Origin: Hydrangea macrophylla | Lineage: Eukaryota > Streptophyta > Magnoliopsida > Cornales > Hydrangeaceae | Length of the DNA: 64,000 bases | Direction: 5' to 3' | Assembly (NCBI GenBank): GCA_033977485.1 | Contig: CM066991.1 | Location: 51,562,850-51,626,849, forward strand | Shown: positions 34,851 through 45,684 of the stretch, in pieces | Position numbering within the stretch: position 1 is the first letter of the stretch | How the letters are laid out: the number at the start of each line of letters is the position of its first letter | Program-made: the position numbers and the translations under genes | Notes under the pieces: model-generated | Seen by the model: the letters and a program-made list of their open reading frames with translations, nothing else | The model's database searches: none | What the model was told of the DNA's origin: nothing

Positions 34851-35719
34851 GGTGCGCGCGGTATATTAGAATGAAACGAAAATTTGGATCTTCAAACTCT
34901 TTTCCTCTCTCCCTCTCTTCCCCGCGACCCACACGCCGCCAGCGCCGTCACTGCTCACACGCTGTCGACGCCGATGCCGTTCAATCGTTCTCTCCATCCT
35001 CCTCTTCCCTCTCTCTCTCTTCATAGATCGTTTTTAAAGCCTCCCTCTCTTCCCCGCGATCCACACCGCCGCTGCTCACATGCAGTCGCCACAGCCGTTC
35101 ACTCGCTGCCGCCGTCGCCGTTCACACTCTATGGTTGAGTATCAAAAGAGTTGGAAGTGGTTAGGGTTTGCGTCCGAGTTCGAAGAACATTGGGTTTGCG
35201 AAGTGGTTAGGGTTTGATTTCGAGTTTGAAGAAAATTGGGGCTTCATCTCTCTTGTGCATACAGGTATGCATATATGTTTGATTGTTCATTTTCTGTTTT
35301 GATTTTTTTCATTTTTCAACATCTCATCACATCCATTTGCATTCTTCCCCAATACCAGCTTGAGCTTGAGATTACCTCGAAACAAATGGAACTTTATACA
35401 TTGACAGTTGTCCTAATATGGTTTATTAAATGCCAGATTTGGTGATGCTGATTTGCCTGTTGATGATATTGCTATAGTTTGTCTTCTGGTAAAATATGGT
35501 TTCCCATTTTTTAACTTATGGCTTCATGTTTAACATTGGTATGTCCATTTCAGGTTAATTTCACACTACAAAATCTGACAAGCTGTGATATATTGCAGGT
35601 ATACTTTGGGGTTTCAACCTTGCTTGATGCCAATATGTGCAGTTGACATGGTTGCTGAGAGAGTTCACAATGAATTCAAATTTGATATCTCTAGTCCTTT
35701 TTTTTTTTTTTTGCTTTAT
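34851..35719 (+). other. Probable CACTA interior or captured leader, no clear gene
   Basis: A CT-rich stretch (34895-35060) with short Ser/Pro/His-rich ORFs, then near-duplicate segments with GTGGTTAGGGTTTG (35158 and 35200), look like a captured 5' UTR and first exon. The 84-codon ORF at 34884 has no recognisable domain. An acceptor-like GATATATTGCAG ends near 35599. Confidence 0.35.
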
Positions 35720-36661
35720 CGGACTTGTTGTTGTGGCCTAGTTTGTTTTAGTTTTAGTAACAGAATTTATGTTTGTAATCCCAGCACAAAAGAATTAGTT
35801 GAACTGTCCAATTGCGATAATAATGCTGGTAACGTTGCTCTAGGGTGTCCCTTCTACAAAACAATACAAATTGGTTAGTTGCTTGAAGTTACATTATAAT
35901 TATGATGATGATTGTGAGATGGGATGTGAATTTTTTGCTATAACTGATGCTGGAAGAGCCAGTTTTGGTTCTTGGAGAGTTGTAACACGAAACCTCCCTT
36001 GTGTGCGCCTCGGAGACGACGTTTGCGTGAATTGAGTGATCTATTGGCTAGTGTCTTATTACAAAAGGAAAAATTATGATCACAATTTAACACTGTCCTT
36101 TGAATTTGATTTGGATAAGGAAGGGTGTGTTTGATAACCCAATTAAGTGGTGAAAATGAAAATTTTCAGCACTTAATTTTTTCCAGTGCGTTTGATAATG
36201 TACCACTTAATTGAAAAAATAGCAAAAAATCCACTGTAAACGTGAAGTGAAAATTTTCTGCTGAAAACAATCACTGAATGCAGTTTATTTTAGTTCTTGA
36301 AACACTGTTTTTAGTTTTGCTAATACAAATCACTTCAAATTTTCAGCACTTAAATTCAGCACTTAATTTTCAGTACTTAATTTTCAGTTTTATCAAACAC
36401 ACCCGAAGAGTATGAAATGGTTTCATGTCCTGAACCGTGTCCTAATTTGTTCGACTGTGGTAGTGGTGATTTGTTAGAGTTGAAAGGACTGTTAGGCTTA
36501 GTGCACGAGGTGTGTGATAGTAATTCAAGACTTATATAAAGACATGGTTTCTGAAGGACCACAAGGATTATCATGATTGGGTGGTTGGATTCAACATTAA
36601 TATAGGCGTTGGACATGCTCAAATAAGGCTACATTTTAAAAACTTATTACCCTGCATGTGA
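35720..36661 (+). pseudogene. F-box-associated-domain pseudogene, split by a MITE
   Basis: Segments in order match the C-terminal F-box-associated region: GLVCFSFSNRIYVCNPSTKE, then after a frameshift near 35870 FGSWRVVTRNLPCVRLGDDV, a TGA at 36033-36035 (Gly expected), VIYWLVSYYK, FEFDLDKE; after the MITE EEYEMVSCPEP and GDLLELKGLLGLVHEVCD; after another frameshift TWFLKDHKDYHDWVVGFNI. The F-box itself was not seen. Such proteins are substrate-receptor subunits of SCF ubiquitin ligases; this copy cannot be functional. It may have been carried by the CACTA-like element. Confidence 0.7.
36123..36404. mobile_element. MITE of 282 bp inside the F-box pseudogene
   Basis: Perfect terminal inverted repeats GGGTGTGTTTGATAA / TTATCAAACACACCC are flanked by GAA on both sides (36120-36122, 36405-36407). 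Removing the element with one GAA restores the coding frame across the site. It has no coding capacity. The 3-bp duplication and GTGTTTG terminus suggest a Tourist/Harbinger-like type, though GAA is not its usual target. Confidence 0.85.
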
Positions 36662-36831
36662 TAATGATGAAGAACTTGTATTCATGTCTCACATAGAAGG
36701 TTTCCTCTACTATAACATTTTCAGGTTTGTTTTTCCTCATACTTGGAACTCTTTATTTTATGCACTATTTTTTACTTGATGCTCTTGGTTTGTGCTTTTC
36801 CTTATTTTCAAGTTGCTGAGCTGTTTTGCAG

Positions 36832-36923
36832 GTTGTTCCTGCTTGGTTAAGTTGCTTGCCGTTAAAAGGTGATTTAATTGAGGCCAAAGTTGTTCACGAG
36901 CAACTATGTTCAATGGTTGAAAG
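36832..36923 (+). pseudogene. Importin-5-like exon fragment 1
   Basis: It is flanked by a good acceptor (GCTGTTTTGCAG) and donor (GTAAGG). It encodes WLSCLPLKGDLIEAKVVHEQ followed by LCSMVER, the HEAT-repeat region of importin-5 (karyopherin beta-3). The exon ends in phase with the next fragment. In whole proteins this part helps to carry cargo into the nucleus. Only two exons remain, so it is a captured or decayed fragment. Confidence 0.75.
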
Positions 36924-36948
36924 GTAAGGACTCCAGTTTATTCATTTA

Positions 36949-37272
36949 GTCCCTGTTTGGTTGATGGATTTCGTGAGGGAAAAGAAAAGGGTAAGGAAAA
37001 CAAGAAGGAAAATCAATTCCGTCCTATTTTCCTTTATTTTCCTTCATGCTTAAATAACATTAAAAAATAAAAATTTCTAAAATGTAATTGTAATCGACGA
37101 ATAAAGGAGTTGAAATGACTTACAACATCCAAAATGTTTGATTTATTTCTCAACTTGTTCTCTTTTCTTTCCTATTTTCTTCATCGGTTTCCTTATTAAC
37201 CAAACAAAGGAAAGGGTTTTCCTCTATGTTTTCTTTTTTTCCCTCACTAAATTCATGAACCAAACAAACGCC
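36949..37272. mobile_element. Tourist-like MITE of 324 bp in the importin fragment intron
   Basis: Ends GTCCCTGTTTGGTTGATGG and the complement of GGCGTTTGTTTGGTTCATG form imperfect inverted repeats extending to GTGAGGGAAA. TTA flanks both sides (36946-36948, 37273-37275), the usual Harbinger/Tourist target. No gene inside; ORF 37138-37437 is a shadow. Confidence 0.8.
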
Positions 37273-37339
37273 TTAGCGTCTCTCTCTCTCGTGCAGTACA
37301 CTTTGGTCTTACAGTTTTATTCTTTGCTTTTATTTGCAG

Positions 37340-37406
37340 GTCAGATAGGGAACTTTTGGGTCCCAACACTCAGTATCTTCCAAAAATTGTTGCAGTATTT
37401 GCAGAG
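37340..37406 (+). pseudogene. Importin-5-like exon fragment 2
   Basis: The acceptor TTTATTTGCAG precedes it and a GT follows. Spliced to fragment 1 it continues the frame across a split Arg codon into SDRELLGPNTQYLPKIVAVF, again matching importin-5 in the same order. No further importin exon was found downstream. Confidence 0.75.
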
Positions 37407-38183
37407 GTTAGCATTTGTTCTTTTTGAGTTGATTTAGTCCCACTGAGCGGTAGATATTTGGAATGCATTTAGATCATATCTCTATTTCATAATGTGTTGC
37501 ATCTTTTAGATTTTATTTCCTTCAAAATCGTGGCCATTACTATTGGTGACGGTTATTGCGACAGTTGACTAACCGTCGATAGTTGATTTGCATTGTACGA
37601 GTCCCTTTGTTTCATTATGGCTGAAACTGCTTGGGTACATACCCGAAGCCCAAGGCATCACCCAGTTTATGAGGTTGCAACGCTAAGCTATGCAGTGGTG
37701 TTGACCTGGAAGTTTTTGTACTTCCAGCTGATTCTTGCGTGCAAGGCCCAGTGTAGGTATGGGGAAGCCATTTTCAGATTACTCAAGTCTGTTGTTACTC
37801 TCTCTGGTGATGTTTCCCATTGAAGGGTTCCTCACTGTTATATATGCTATCATCAATCATTTTGGTTGAATTATGTTAGTCCTTACACAACTGTAGAGAA
37901 GACGAGGGGGCTCTTACGGTAAGACTTTGCTATTATTTGGTAATATAGCAAGCAATAAGTGGTGAATACCTTGTATACTGGTAGATGGTGGTAACCTGGT
38001 TTCATAAATTTAGCTTGACATTGGATACCGTTGATGAAATAGTCCTATATGTTCAAGTGGTACATTCACTTCAATTAAACTTGAGCTCAAGTTTAATAGA
38101 AAATTTACATTAGATGGTTTTTGCTCCACTCCTTAACAACCGTTCTTAACCATGTAATTTATGCCTGATCTGTATTGTATTGT
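37407..38183. other. Unassigned spacer before element D
   Basis: No gene could be recognised; a 76-codon ORF at 37593 has no known content. The last five bases (ATTGT) are the left target duplication of element D, so the spacer continues at 52720. Confidence 0.4.
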
Positions 38184-39823
38184 TGCAAAGCGGGGGTTTT
38201 TGTAAAATATAACCGCGCTAAAAGGAAAGAATTGTATTAATTTTTATCACAACTTCCCATGTTATCCGCAATTTGCATTACAAGGCTAATTTTTATACAA
38301 TATGATTAATCTATGATAAGTTGTATTGTTTTAGCTGTTGTTTGTGCAGATTACTGCTGTGTGGACTAAACAGATGAACATCAGAATAAATGGAATGCTG
38401 GAATGCAAACAAAAGAAGTCAAAGCTAAAATGTGAAGTTCGATCGCTCTAAGAAGGTTCGATCGATCGAGCGTTCGATCGCTTGAAGAGTGTTGAAGCGC
38501 TTGAAGATCAAGGGTTCGATCGATCGAAAGCAGTTCGATCGATCGAACGGGGTATTTCCAGTAACATTTGCGTGCGCAGCAGAATGCGGGTTTTAACCCT
38601 AGTGTCTTAGGTTTTCTTATTTATAGGAGTATTATGCACGTCCATAAGGACGCCCACTTTTTGTTTTAACAGTTTTAGAGAGAGAGATAGAGAGTTGTGT
38701 TTGTTTTTGTAGGTTTTCCTTGAATCTATACATTGTGGACTGGATTTCTTGAGTTTAATACAAGTATCATTCACTTCAGGTTATTTATATATTGTCATTT
38801 ACATTCTGCACTTCATAGGCATAGTTTAATCGCTCAGTTTATAGTGTTGCATGCTAAATATTGATAACCCCATAGTTTTTTAGATTTTTAATGAAAAACT
38901 CGCAACCAAACAGGGTATTAATGTTTTCTTACGTTAAAACTAATTCTGTGACACTCCAGACGATGTCTGAGTAGTCCCAGGTTGGGAGAACACGATGAAA
39001 CAGTGATCTCCAGCCTCTGCCATACAGCAGAATAAACGCTGTGTTCGATCGATCGAAGTCAGTTCGATCGATCGAACCAGAGACAGTCAATCGATCGAAG
39101 TCAGTTCGATCGATTGAGGGATGAAGGTCTTCGATCGATCGAAAGCGCGTCGATCGATCGAACCCTCGGATTCTTGAGGATGTTCCCTGCAGTATTCCAG
39201 GACTTTTTGTTTTAGGACTTGTTATCATTCTGTCCCAAATAAATGCTCAGTTTGTCAAAACAGTTTTAAAACTAAGGCCCTAAGGCATTTTCTTTCAATA
39301 TATTTTGCAAACCATCTTCAATGCTAACACCATTGAGGATGCGAGTCTTAACTATTGAATTAAACCGCTTTTGTGTATTTCAATTTAACTGTGATGATAT
39401 GGTCCCGGTCATGAAAGGGCCATGGATTCTTTATTTTTAGAGGAATACGGAAAACTGTAGGTAATATGCTCCATTGTGCTTCAAGGTAAATGCATGGTAG
39501 ATGGCTAGGTTACTGCGGATTCGTGTAATCCCAACACTTTCTTTCTAAAGTTAAACACCCTAATTTTAAGTACTGTTTTAATTAGCTAGTTAGATTGTTT
39601 AGTTAATTTTAATTATTTTCATTAGTAATCCTAGTTTGTGGAACTTTGTGTTCTGCACCATCGTTCAAACTTGTTCATTTTATTTTGATTTCTTTTAGAG
39701 GATAGTCTAATTTAATAGGTCAACACCTTCCCTGTGGGATCGACCTGGTCTTACCAGATATTACTTGCACGTCTACCTACACTTGGGTATTGCACAAGAG
39801 CGCACAAGATTTTTCTCGTGTCA
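38184..39823 (+). repeat. 5' LTR of element D (1640 bp)
   Basis: It begins TGCAAAGCGG and ends CTCGTGTCA. It contains two clusters of TTCGATCGATCGAA palindromes (38447-38540 and 39044-39161), a TATA-like TTATTTATAGG (38617-38627) just after the first cluster, and a small hairpin CGTCC-ATAA-GGACG (about 38640). ORFs in it come from the palindromes. Confidence 0.96.
38447..38540. promoter_or_regulatory. Palindrome cluster upstream of the D LTR TATA-like site
   Basis: Several copies of GTTCGATCGATCGAAC or one-off variants lie about 80-170 bp before the TATA-like sequence. The core is self-complementary and carries three CpG sites. The arrangement repeats in the solo LTR (22472-22580) and the copia LTR (58140-58255). 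Role inferred from position. Confidence 0.55.
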
Positions 39824-39829
39824 AGTTTT

Positions 39830-39847
39830 TGGCGCCGTTGCCGGGGA
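39830..39847 (+). other. Primer-binding site of element D
   Basis: TGGCGCCGTTGCCGGGGA stands six bases after the LTR end; it is the tRNA-Asp-type site known from Athila elements. A 115-bp leader follows to the gag ATG. Confidence 0.88.
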
Positions 39848-39962
39848 AGGCGACGATCAATTCCTTAGATTACCTCAGTCTCTCTTCATCTCTTTCTATT
39901 TTTATTTTCTCTTCTTTTCAGTTCTTTTGGGTAAGTTCTCGCCCTAGGGACCCTCTCAGTTC

Positions 39963-41291
39963 ATGTCCGAGAATTCCATTGAAGGAATTTTTGGAAATCC
40001 TTTCTATCTGTCTGACTCTAGAAGCTCCATCAACCCCATAGCCACTCCAACTGCATCAATGGATGATCATCAGAGTGAAAATGGTGACAATGTTGTGGTA
40101 CCAATCGATGAGGCACTCCGTCCTCTTTGCGATCTCATGCAACCAGAACATGCACCTACGCCCTCTTGCATTCAAATCCCACCGCATAATGGCGAATTCC
40201 AGTTTCGCAATGGGATGATTCAACTGCTTCCCACTTTTCATGGGATGGAAAGCGAGAAGGCATATTTACATGTCACCGATTTCGAGGATGTTTGCAAAAC
40301 ATTCTCGCAAACTTGTCCTAGGGAGGTGACGCATTTAATGCTATTCCCCTTCACTTTGAAAGATAAAGCGAAGGCGTGGCTCCACTCCCTAAAACCTAAT
40401 TCAATTTTCACCTGGCATGCGATGCGCACCGCATTTTTGAAGAAATTCTATCCTACTCGCATGACCACAGACCTTCAGCGTCAAATCAATTCCTATAAAC
40501 AAAAGAGCAATGAAACCTTCACACAAGCATGGGAGCGTTTCAAAGATTTTCTTCTCTCGTGCCCACACCATGGGTTTGAGAAATGGCGAACGATCAGCTT
40601 CTTTTATCAGGGATTGAATGGTGAAACAAAGAAGTTGGTGGAAACGATGAGCTCGGGACCATTTCTGCGTAAAAACACTGAAGAGGCCGAAGCCCATTTC
40701 GAATGGTTAGCTGAATACGCTCATGAATGGTCAAATTCTGACAATATCTCACGCTCACAGATATCCTGTGTAGAGGAGAAAAGCCTATACCAGCTAACCA
40801 ATGAAGATCACCTCATGACTAAGTATGCAGAGCTGGCAAAAAAGGTAGAGGAGTTAAGTATGAAAGGAGAGAGCTCTAGGCAAGTCTTGCCTGAAGAACC
40901 ATGTGGCACATGCAACATGTTGGGACATACAACTCAATATTGTCCTAATGTGCCACATTTTCAAGAGCAAGCCCCTATAGAGATGAATGCCATGCAAGGT
41001 TTTCGAGGGGCGGGGAATTCCAACAATAATTTTCAAAATAACAATAGATGGAATCACCCCGGTTTTGATTGGAGAAATAATGCTGGGGCCCAAAATCAAT
41101 ATCAACAGCAGCCCTACAACAATAATCAATATCAAGGGCAAAACAATAGGCCAGCCCAGCATTACAATCAAAACAGAACTAATAATTACAATCAAGCTCA
41201 ACCCTCCAATGCACCACAAACCAATGCCTATGTGCCCCCGCACAAGAAGGTACAAGAGGAGGAGCCACTTGCTAATGCCAATCTAACGTAG
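39963..41291 (+). CDS. Gag polyprotein of element D
   Basis: 442 codons from the first ATG after the leader. The retrotransposon gag fold runs from about residue 75 to 250 (YLHVTDFEDVCKTF, LFPFTLKDKAKAWLHSL, FLKKFYPTRM, ERFKDFLLSCPHHG). A zinc knuckle CGTCNMLGHTTQYC (CX2CX4HX4C) lies near residue 315. The C-terminal part is Asn/Gln-rich. It should form the particle and bind RNA. It ends in TAG at 41289-41291, followed in the same frame by pol without any further stop. The context TAG CAA CTC is one base from the TMV-type readthrough signal. Confidence 0.93.
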   Translation: MSENSIEGIFGNPFYLSDSRSSINPIATPTASMDDHQSENGDNVVVPIDEALRPLCDLMQPEHAPTPSCIQIPPHNGEFQFRNGMIQLLPTFHGMESEKAYLHVTDFEDVCKTFSQTCPREVTHLMLFPFTLKDKAKAWLHSLKPNSIFTWHAMRTAFLKKFYPTRMTTDLQRQINSYKQKSNETFTQAWERFKDFLLSCPHHGFEKWRTISFFYQGLNGETKKLVETMSSGPFLRKNTEEAEAHFEWLAEYAHEWSNSDNISRSQISCVEEKSLYQLTNEDHLMTKYAELAKKVEELSMKGESSRQVLPEEPCGTCNMLGHTTQYCPNVPHFQEQAPIEMNAMQGFRGAGNSNNNFQNNNRWNHPGFDWRNNAGAQNQYQQQPYNNNQYQGQNNRPAQHYNQNRTNNYNQAQPSNAPQTNAYVPPHKKVQEEEPLANANLT

Positions 41292-41303
41292 CAACTCATC
41301 CAA

Positions 41304-44300
41304 ATGATGAGTAGAATGTCTGCTACACTAGAGAGGATAGATGCACGGCAAGAGAGCTCAGGAGGAACATTCCCTGCTCAACCACTTCAGAACCCCAAGG
41401 GACATAATAATGGTCCTAACAATCAAGAACATGCTAAAGCTGTGACTACACTGAGAAGTGGAAAAATCATAGAGAAAGGCATGCCTCTGTCCACTCCCGA
41501 AGTGTACGATGAGGAGGAAGTGGTGGATAAGGAAGTTGAGCTACCATCTACTCAAGAGGAGGAGCAGTCTACCAATGACAAACCAATCAAGGCAAACATT
41601 GAAGCTCCTCGAGTAGAAGAAGAAGTTGAGCGAAGGCCTGGGAAGGAGTCTGTTAAGGAGGAACCACCAAAATGCCCCTTCCCTACACCTTATCCTCAAC
41701 GGTTGAAGAAACCAAAGAATGAGACGAAGAATCAGGAGTTTCTGGAACTGTTTAAGCAAGTTAAGATTAACCTTCCACTCCTAGATGCTATCAAGCAAGT
41801 GCCGGCCTATGCTAAGTATCTCAAAGATCTATGCACGGTCAAGAGGAGGCAAAGCGTGAAGAAACATGCGTATGTCGCGTGCCAAGCAAGCGCGATCATT
41901 CAAAATGAGTTGCCTCCAAAACTCAAAGATCCCGGTACACCTACTGTCTCATGCAGAATTGGGAATCAAAAGATAGACAACGCACTCCTCGATTTAGGAG
42001 CAAGCGTGAACCTGCTGCCATATTCAGTCTATAAACAGCTAGGGTTGGGTGAACTCAAACCCACTCGAGTTGCTTTGCAATTGGCAGACAGATCTGTAAA
42101 GTACCCTAGAGGGGTATTGGAGGACGTCCTTGTCCAAATAGACACTTTTGTATTTCCGGTTGATTTCGTGATATTGGACACAGAACCTGTGTCTAATCCT
42201 GGTGCACATATCCCGGTTATTTTTGGACGTCCATTCCTCAACACCATTGATGCCACAATCAAGATTAGAACTGGTATCATGACTATCGTATTCGGGAACA
42301 TGACGTTGAATATCAAGATCTTCTCTAATCCCCGACCTGAAGAATACGATGATGAGGAAGAAATCCATTATATAGACACGGTCATTGAAGATGAAGTTGA
42401 CTTGGTCGACTATAAAGATCCTTTGGAAGTTGTGATGACTCAATTTGGCGATATTTATCAGCCTGCAGAGTCCACCCCATTGGATGCTGACTTGAACCAG
42501 ACGTGTCTTATGATGGATACGAAAGAGGAGGATAGAGCTGATTGCATGTGGATACAGCCATATGAACAACTGCCTCCTAAAACCAAGTTGGTAATGCCCT
42601 CTAGTTTCCAGTTTCCGGAGTTAGAATTGAAGGAGCTCCCCAAAGAGCTAAAATACGCATTCCTAGGGACTGGAAAAACTTATCCTGTGATCATTTCATC
42701 TGTTTTAACTCATGAACAGGAAAGTAAGCTAGTGAAAATGCTTACCAAGCATAAGGATGCTATGGGATGGACAATTGCTGACCTCAAAGGCATAAGCCCA
42801 TCCATATGCACGCATAAGATATATCTGGAGGAAGACGCTAAACCCTCAAGGCAAATGCAAAGGCGTCTGAACCCCAACATGCAAGAAGTAGTTAAAAAGG
42901 AAGTGCTTAAACTACTTGATGTTGGGATGATATATCCTATATCTGATAGTCCTTGGGTTAGTCCTACCCAAGTAGTTCCAAAGAAAGTAGGCATAACGGT
43001 CATCCCGAACAAAGATGGTGAATTGCTACCAACACGTGTTCCCACTGGATGGAGGATGTGTATTGATTACAGGAAGTTAAATACTATGACCCGAAAGGAC
43101 CATTTTCCTTTGCCATTTATGGATCAAATGCTAGAACGCGTGGCGGGTCACAAGTATTACTGCTTCTTGGATGGATACAGTGGATATAATCAAATTGAGA
43201 TTGCTCTTGAAGATCAGGAGAAAACCACATTCACGTGTCCATTCGGTACTTTTGCCTACCGACGAATGCCGTTTGGCCTATGCAATGCACCAGCTACCTT
43301 TCAGCGGTGCATGCTGAGTATATTCAGTGACATGGTCGAAAACATCCTTGAAGTTTTCATGGATGATTTTTCAGTATTCGGCCATAGCTTCGAAGATTGC
43401 CTTAGCAATCTCGAGCAGGTTTTAATGAGGTGTGAGGACAAACACCTAGTCTTGAATTGGGAGAAGTGTCACTTTATGGTGACCAAGGGTATAGTTCTAG
43501 GCCACATAATATCCGATGAAGGAATCCAAGTGGATAAGGCTAAGATCGACATAATCTCGAATCTACCTGTCCCCCGTACAGTGCGAGACATTCGTTCATT
43601 CTTGGGGCACGCAGGTTTTTATCGTCGATTTATCCAGAATTTCAGTGCAATCTCTCAACCCCTTTGTCAACTTCTTGTCAAAGATGCACCTTTCGAGTGG
43701 TCAGAGAGTTGCCAAAAGTCCTTTGAGGATCTAAAAGATCTCCTCACCTCCGCACATATAATACAGGCACCCGACTGGAGTTTGCCTTTTGAATTAATGT
43801 GCGATGCTAGTGATTACGCCATTGGCGCAGTCCTAGGCCAGAGAAAGGACAATAAGCCACATGTGATATACTACGCCAGCCGAACCTTGAATGACGCTCA
43901 AATGAATTACACTACCACCGAGAAGGAGCTGCTGGCTGTAGTATTCGTTCTGGACAAGTTTAGGTCTTACCTGATAGGGTCGCCAATCGTCTGTTTTACA
44001 GATCATTCGGCCCTCAAGTATCTTTTGTCAAAGAAAGACGCTAAACAACGGCTTATTCGCTGGATACTCTTACTCCAAGAGTTTGATTTAACAATCAAGG
44101 ACAAGAAAGGAGTAGAGAATGTGGTTGCGGATCATTTATCCCGGTTGACTTTTACCGATAACACTGAATCCCAATCCATTAAAGATGAGTTCCCAGATGA
44201 ACAGCTACTGGCAGTAAGTAGTCTGCCTTGGTATGCTGATGTTGTAAACTACCTCGTCACGGGTGAGACACCAACTCAGTGGTCGAACCAAGATAGGAAA

Positions 44301-45524
44301 CGGTTCCTCTCGTTCGCGCGTCACTTCTTCTTTGATGACCCATACCTTTTCAAGTACTGTGCTAATCAGGTCATCAGGCGCTGCGTCCCCAATGAGGATA
44401 TAACCGTCATATTAGCGTCATGCCATTCTGAGGCATGCGGTGGCCACTTCGCGTCACAAAAGACCGCACAAAAAGTCTTACAGAGCGGTTTTTACTGGCC
44501 TACAGTCTTCAAAGATGCTTATTCCTTTTGCAAGACATGCCAACGCTGTCAAAAGCTTGGAACCATTTCTAAAAGGAATTCTATGCCTTTAACCCCTATC
44601 ATCACAATTGAGATATTTGATTGTTGGGGCATAGATTTTATGGGCCCATTTCCCAAGTCTAACAACTGTGAATACATACTCCTTGCTGTCGAGTATGTAT
44701 CCAAATGGGTAGAAGCGATACCAACGAGACGAAATGACCACAGAATGGTCATGTCATTTCTAAGAGAGCATATTTTGTCTCGTTTTGGTACTCCGAAAGC
44801 TTTATTAAGTGACCAAGGCAAGCATTTCTGCAATAGGCCTTTGGAGTCACTTCTCAAGAAATACGGAGTTCATCATAAAATCGCTCTTGCCTATCATCCA
44901 CAGTCTAATGGGCAAGCAGAATTGGCTAACCGAGAAATCAAGCATATTCTCGAGAAGACGGTTAGTTCCAATCGAAAAGACTGGGCATACAAATTAACTG
45001 ACGCGTTATGGGCATACCGTACTGCCTTTAAGACGAATCTTGGTATGTCCCCGTATAGACTAGTTTACGGGAAAGCTTGCCACCTTCCTGTTGAAATTGA
45101 ACATAAAGCTTATTGGGCGACACGCTCATTGAACTTTGATATTCAAGAGGGAGGTCAGCTACGCAAGCTTCAACTTGCAGAGCTAGAGGAAATACGACGA
45201 GACGCGTATGACTCTGCAAAGTTACATAAGGAAAAGTTGAAGGCTCGACACGATCGTACGATTTTTCGTAAATCATTTGAGCCGGGGCAGAAAGTATTGT
45301 TGTATGACTCTCGCCTCCACCTTTTCCCAGGAAAACTCCGCTCCCGTTGGACAGGCCCGTTCATCGTAAAAACTGTTTTTCCACATGGGGCGGTCGAGAT
45401 TGTTAATCCCAAGAACGATGATTGTTTCAAGGTCAATGGCCAAAGATTGAAGCCGTTCTTGGAGAATTTCCACTCTGAAGTTGAGCACATCCAGCTGGAT
45501 GAGCCCAGCTATTCTCACGCTTAA
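41304..45524 (+). CDS. Pol polyprotein of element D: protease, RT, RNase H, integrase
   Basis: 1406 codons from the first Met, in frame with gag and open from the TAG at 41289 on. Protease [14 protein letters not shown] is near residue 230. RT has [23 protein letters not shown] and FMDDFSVFG (about 685). RNase H has [14 protein letters not shown] (about 833), TEKELLAV and [10 protein letters not shown]. Integrase has the zinc site ([10 protein letters not shown] to CQRCQ) and DDE motifs [20 protein letters not shown] and [12 protein letters not shown] (about 1107-1210). All catalytic residues look present. Copies element RNA to DNA and integrates it. No ATG lies next to the gag stop, so expression by readthrough or a spliced or reinitiated form must be assumed. 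Confidence 0.95.
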   Translation: MMSRMSATLERIDARQESSGGTFPAQPLQNPKGHNNGPNNQEHAKAVTTLRSGKIIEKGMPLSTPEVYDEEEVVDKEVELPSTQEEEQSTNDKPIKANIEAPRVEEEVERRPGKESVKEEPPKCPFPTPYPQRLKKPKNETKNQEFLELFKQVKINLPLLDAIKQVPAYAKYLKDLCTVKRRQSVKKHAYVACQASAIIQNELPPKLKDPGTPTVSCRIGNQKIDNALLDLGASVNLLPYSVYKQLGLGELKPTRVALQLADRSVKYPRGVLEDVLVQIDTFVFPVDFVILDTEPVSNPGAHIPVIFGRPFLNTIDATIKIRTGIMTIVFGNMTLNIKIFSNPRPEEYDDEEEIHYIDTVIEDEVDLVDYKDPLEVVMTQFGDIYQPAESTPLDADLNQTCLMMDTKEEDRADCMWIQPYEQLPPKTKLVMPSSFQFPELELKELPKELKYAFLGTGKTYPVIISSVLTHEQESKLVKMLTKHKDAMGWTIADLKGISPSICTHKIYLEEDAKPSRQMQRRLNPNMQEVVKKEVLKLLDVGMIYPISDSPWVSPTQVVPKKVGITVIPNKDGELLPTRVPTGWRMCIDYRKLNTMTRKDHFPLPFMDQMLERVAGHKYYCFLDGYSGYNQIEIALEDQEKTTFTCPFGTFAYRRMPFGLCNAPATFQRCMLSIFSDMVENILEVFMDDFSVFGHSFEDCLSNLEQVLMRCEDKHLVLNWEKCHFMVTKGIVLGHIISDEGIQVDKAKIDIISNLPVPRTVRDIRSFLGHAGFYRRFIQNFSAISQPLCQLLVKDAPFEWSESCQKSFEDLKDLLTSAHIIQAPDWSLPFELMCDASDYAIGAVLGQRKDNKPHVIYYASRTLNDAQMNYTTTEKELLAVVFVLDKFRSYLIGSPIVCFTDHSALKYLLSKKDAKQRLIRWILLLQEFDLTIKDKKGVENVVADHLSRLTFTDNTESQSIKDEFPDEQLLAVSSLPWYADVVNYLVTGETPTQWSNQDRKRFLSFARHFFFDDPYLFKYCANQVIRRCVPNEDITVILASCHSEACGGHFASQKTAQKVLQSGFYWPTVFKDAYSFCKTCQRCQKLGTISKRNSMPLTPIITIEIFDCWGIDFMGPFPKSNNCEYILLAVEYVSKWVEAIPTRRNDHRMVMSFLREHILSRFGTPKALLSDQGKHFCNRPLESLLKKYGVHHKIALAYHPQSNGQAELANREIKHILEKTVSSNRKDWAYKLTDALWAYRTAFKTNLGMSPYRLVYGKACHLPVEIEHKAYWATRSLNFDIQEGGQLRKLQLAELEEIRRDAYDSAKLHKEKLKARHDRTIFRKSFEPGQKVLLYDSRLHLFPGKLRSRWTGPFIVKTVFPHGAVEIVNPKNDDCFKVNGQRLKPFLENFHSEVEHIQLDEPSYSHA

Positions 45525-45684
45525 AAATCCAAAGTGGAATTCCAAATTGTTGTTGTATTCCTTTTCTTTCCTTGCATTTTAGTTTCTCTCTCTTTTGTTT
45601 CTTTTTGGTTTTCGTTCTTTATTTCGTGTTTGTGATTCAGTTCTAATCCATTATTCCTTAAACCACTCTGTTGCAGGTGCGTAG
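45525..45684 (+). other. T-rich intron-like spacer after pol
   Basis: About 150 bp of T-rich DNA end in the acceptor-like CACTCTGTTGCAG at 45677, just before the next ATG at 45685. This suggests that the following ORF is reached by splicing, as proposed for env-like genes of Athila elements. Confidence 0.45.

Noticed and set aside
34884..35138. 84-codon Ser/Pro/His-rich ORF after the CACTA-like end
   Set aside because: CT-rich low-complexity sequence with no domain; more likely UTR-derived, so kept only as part of the unassigned stretch.
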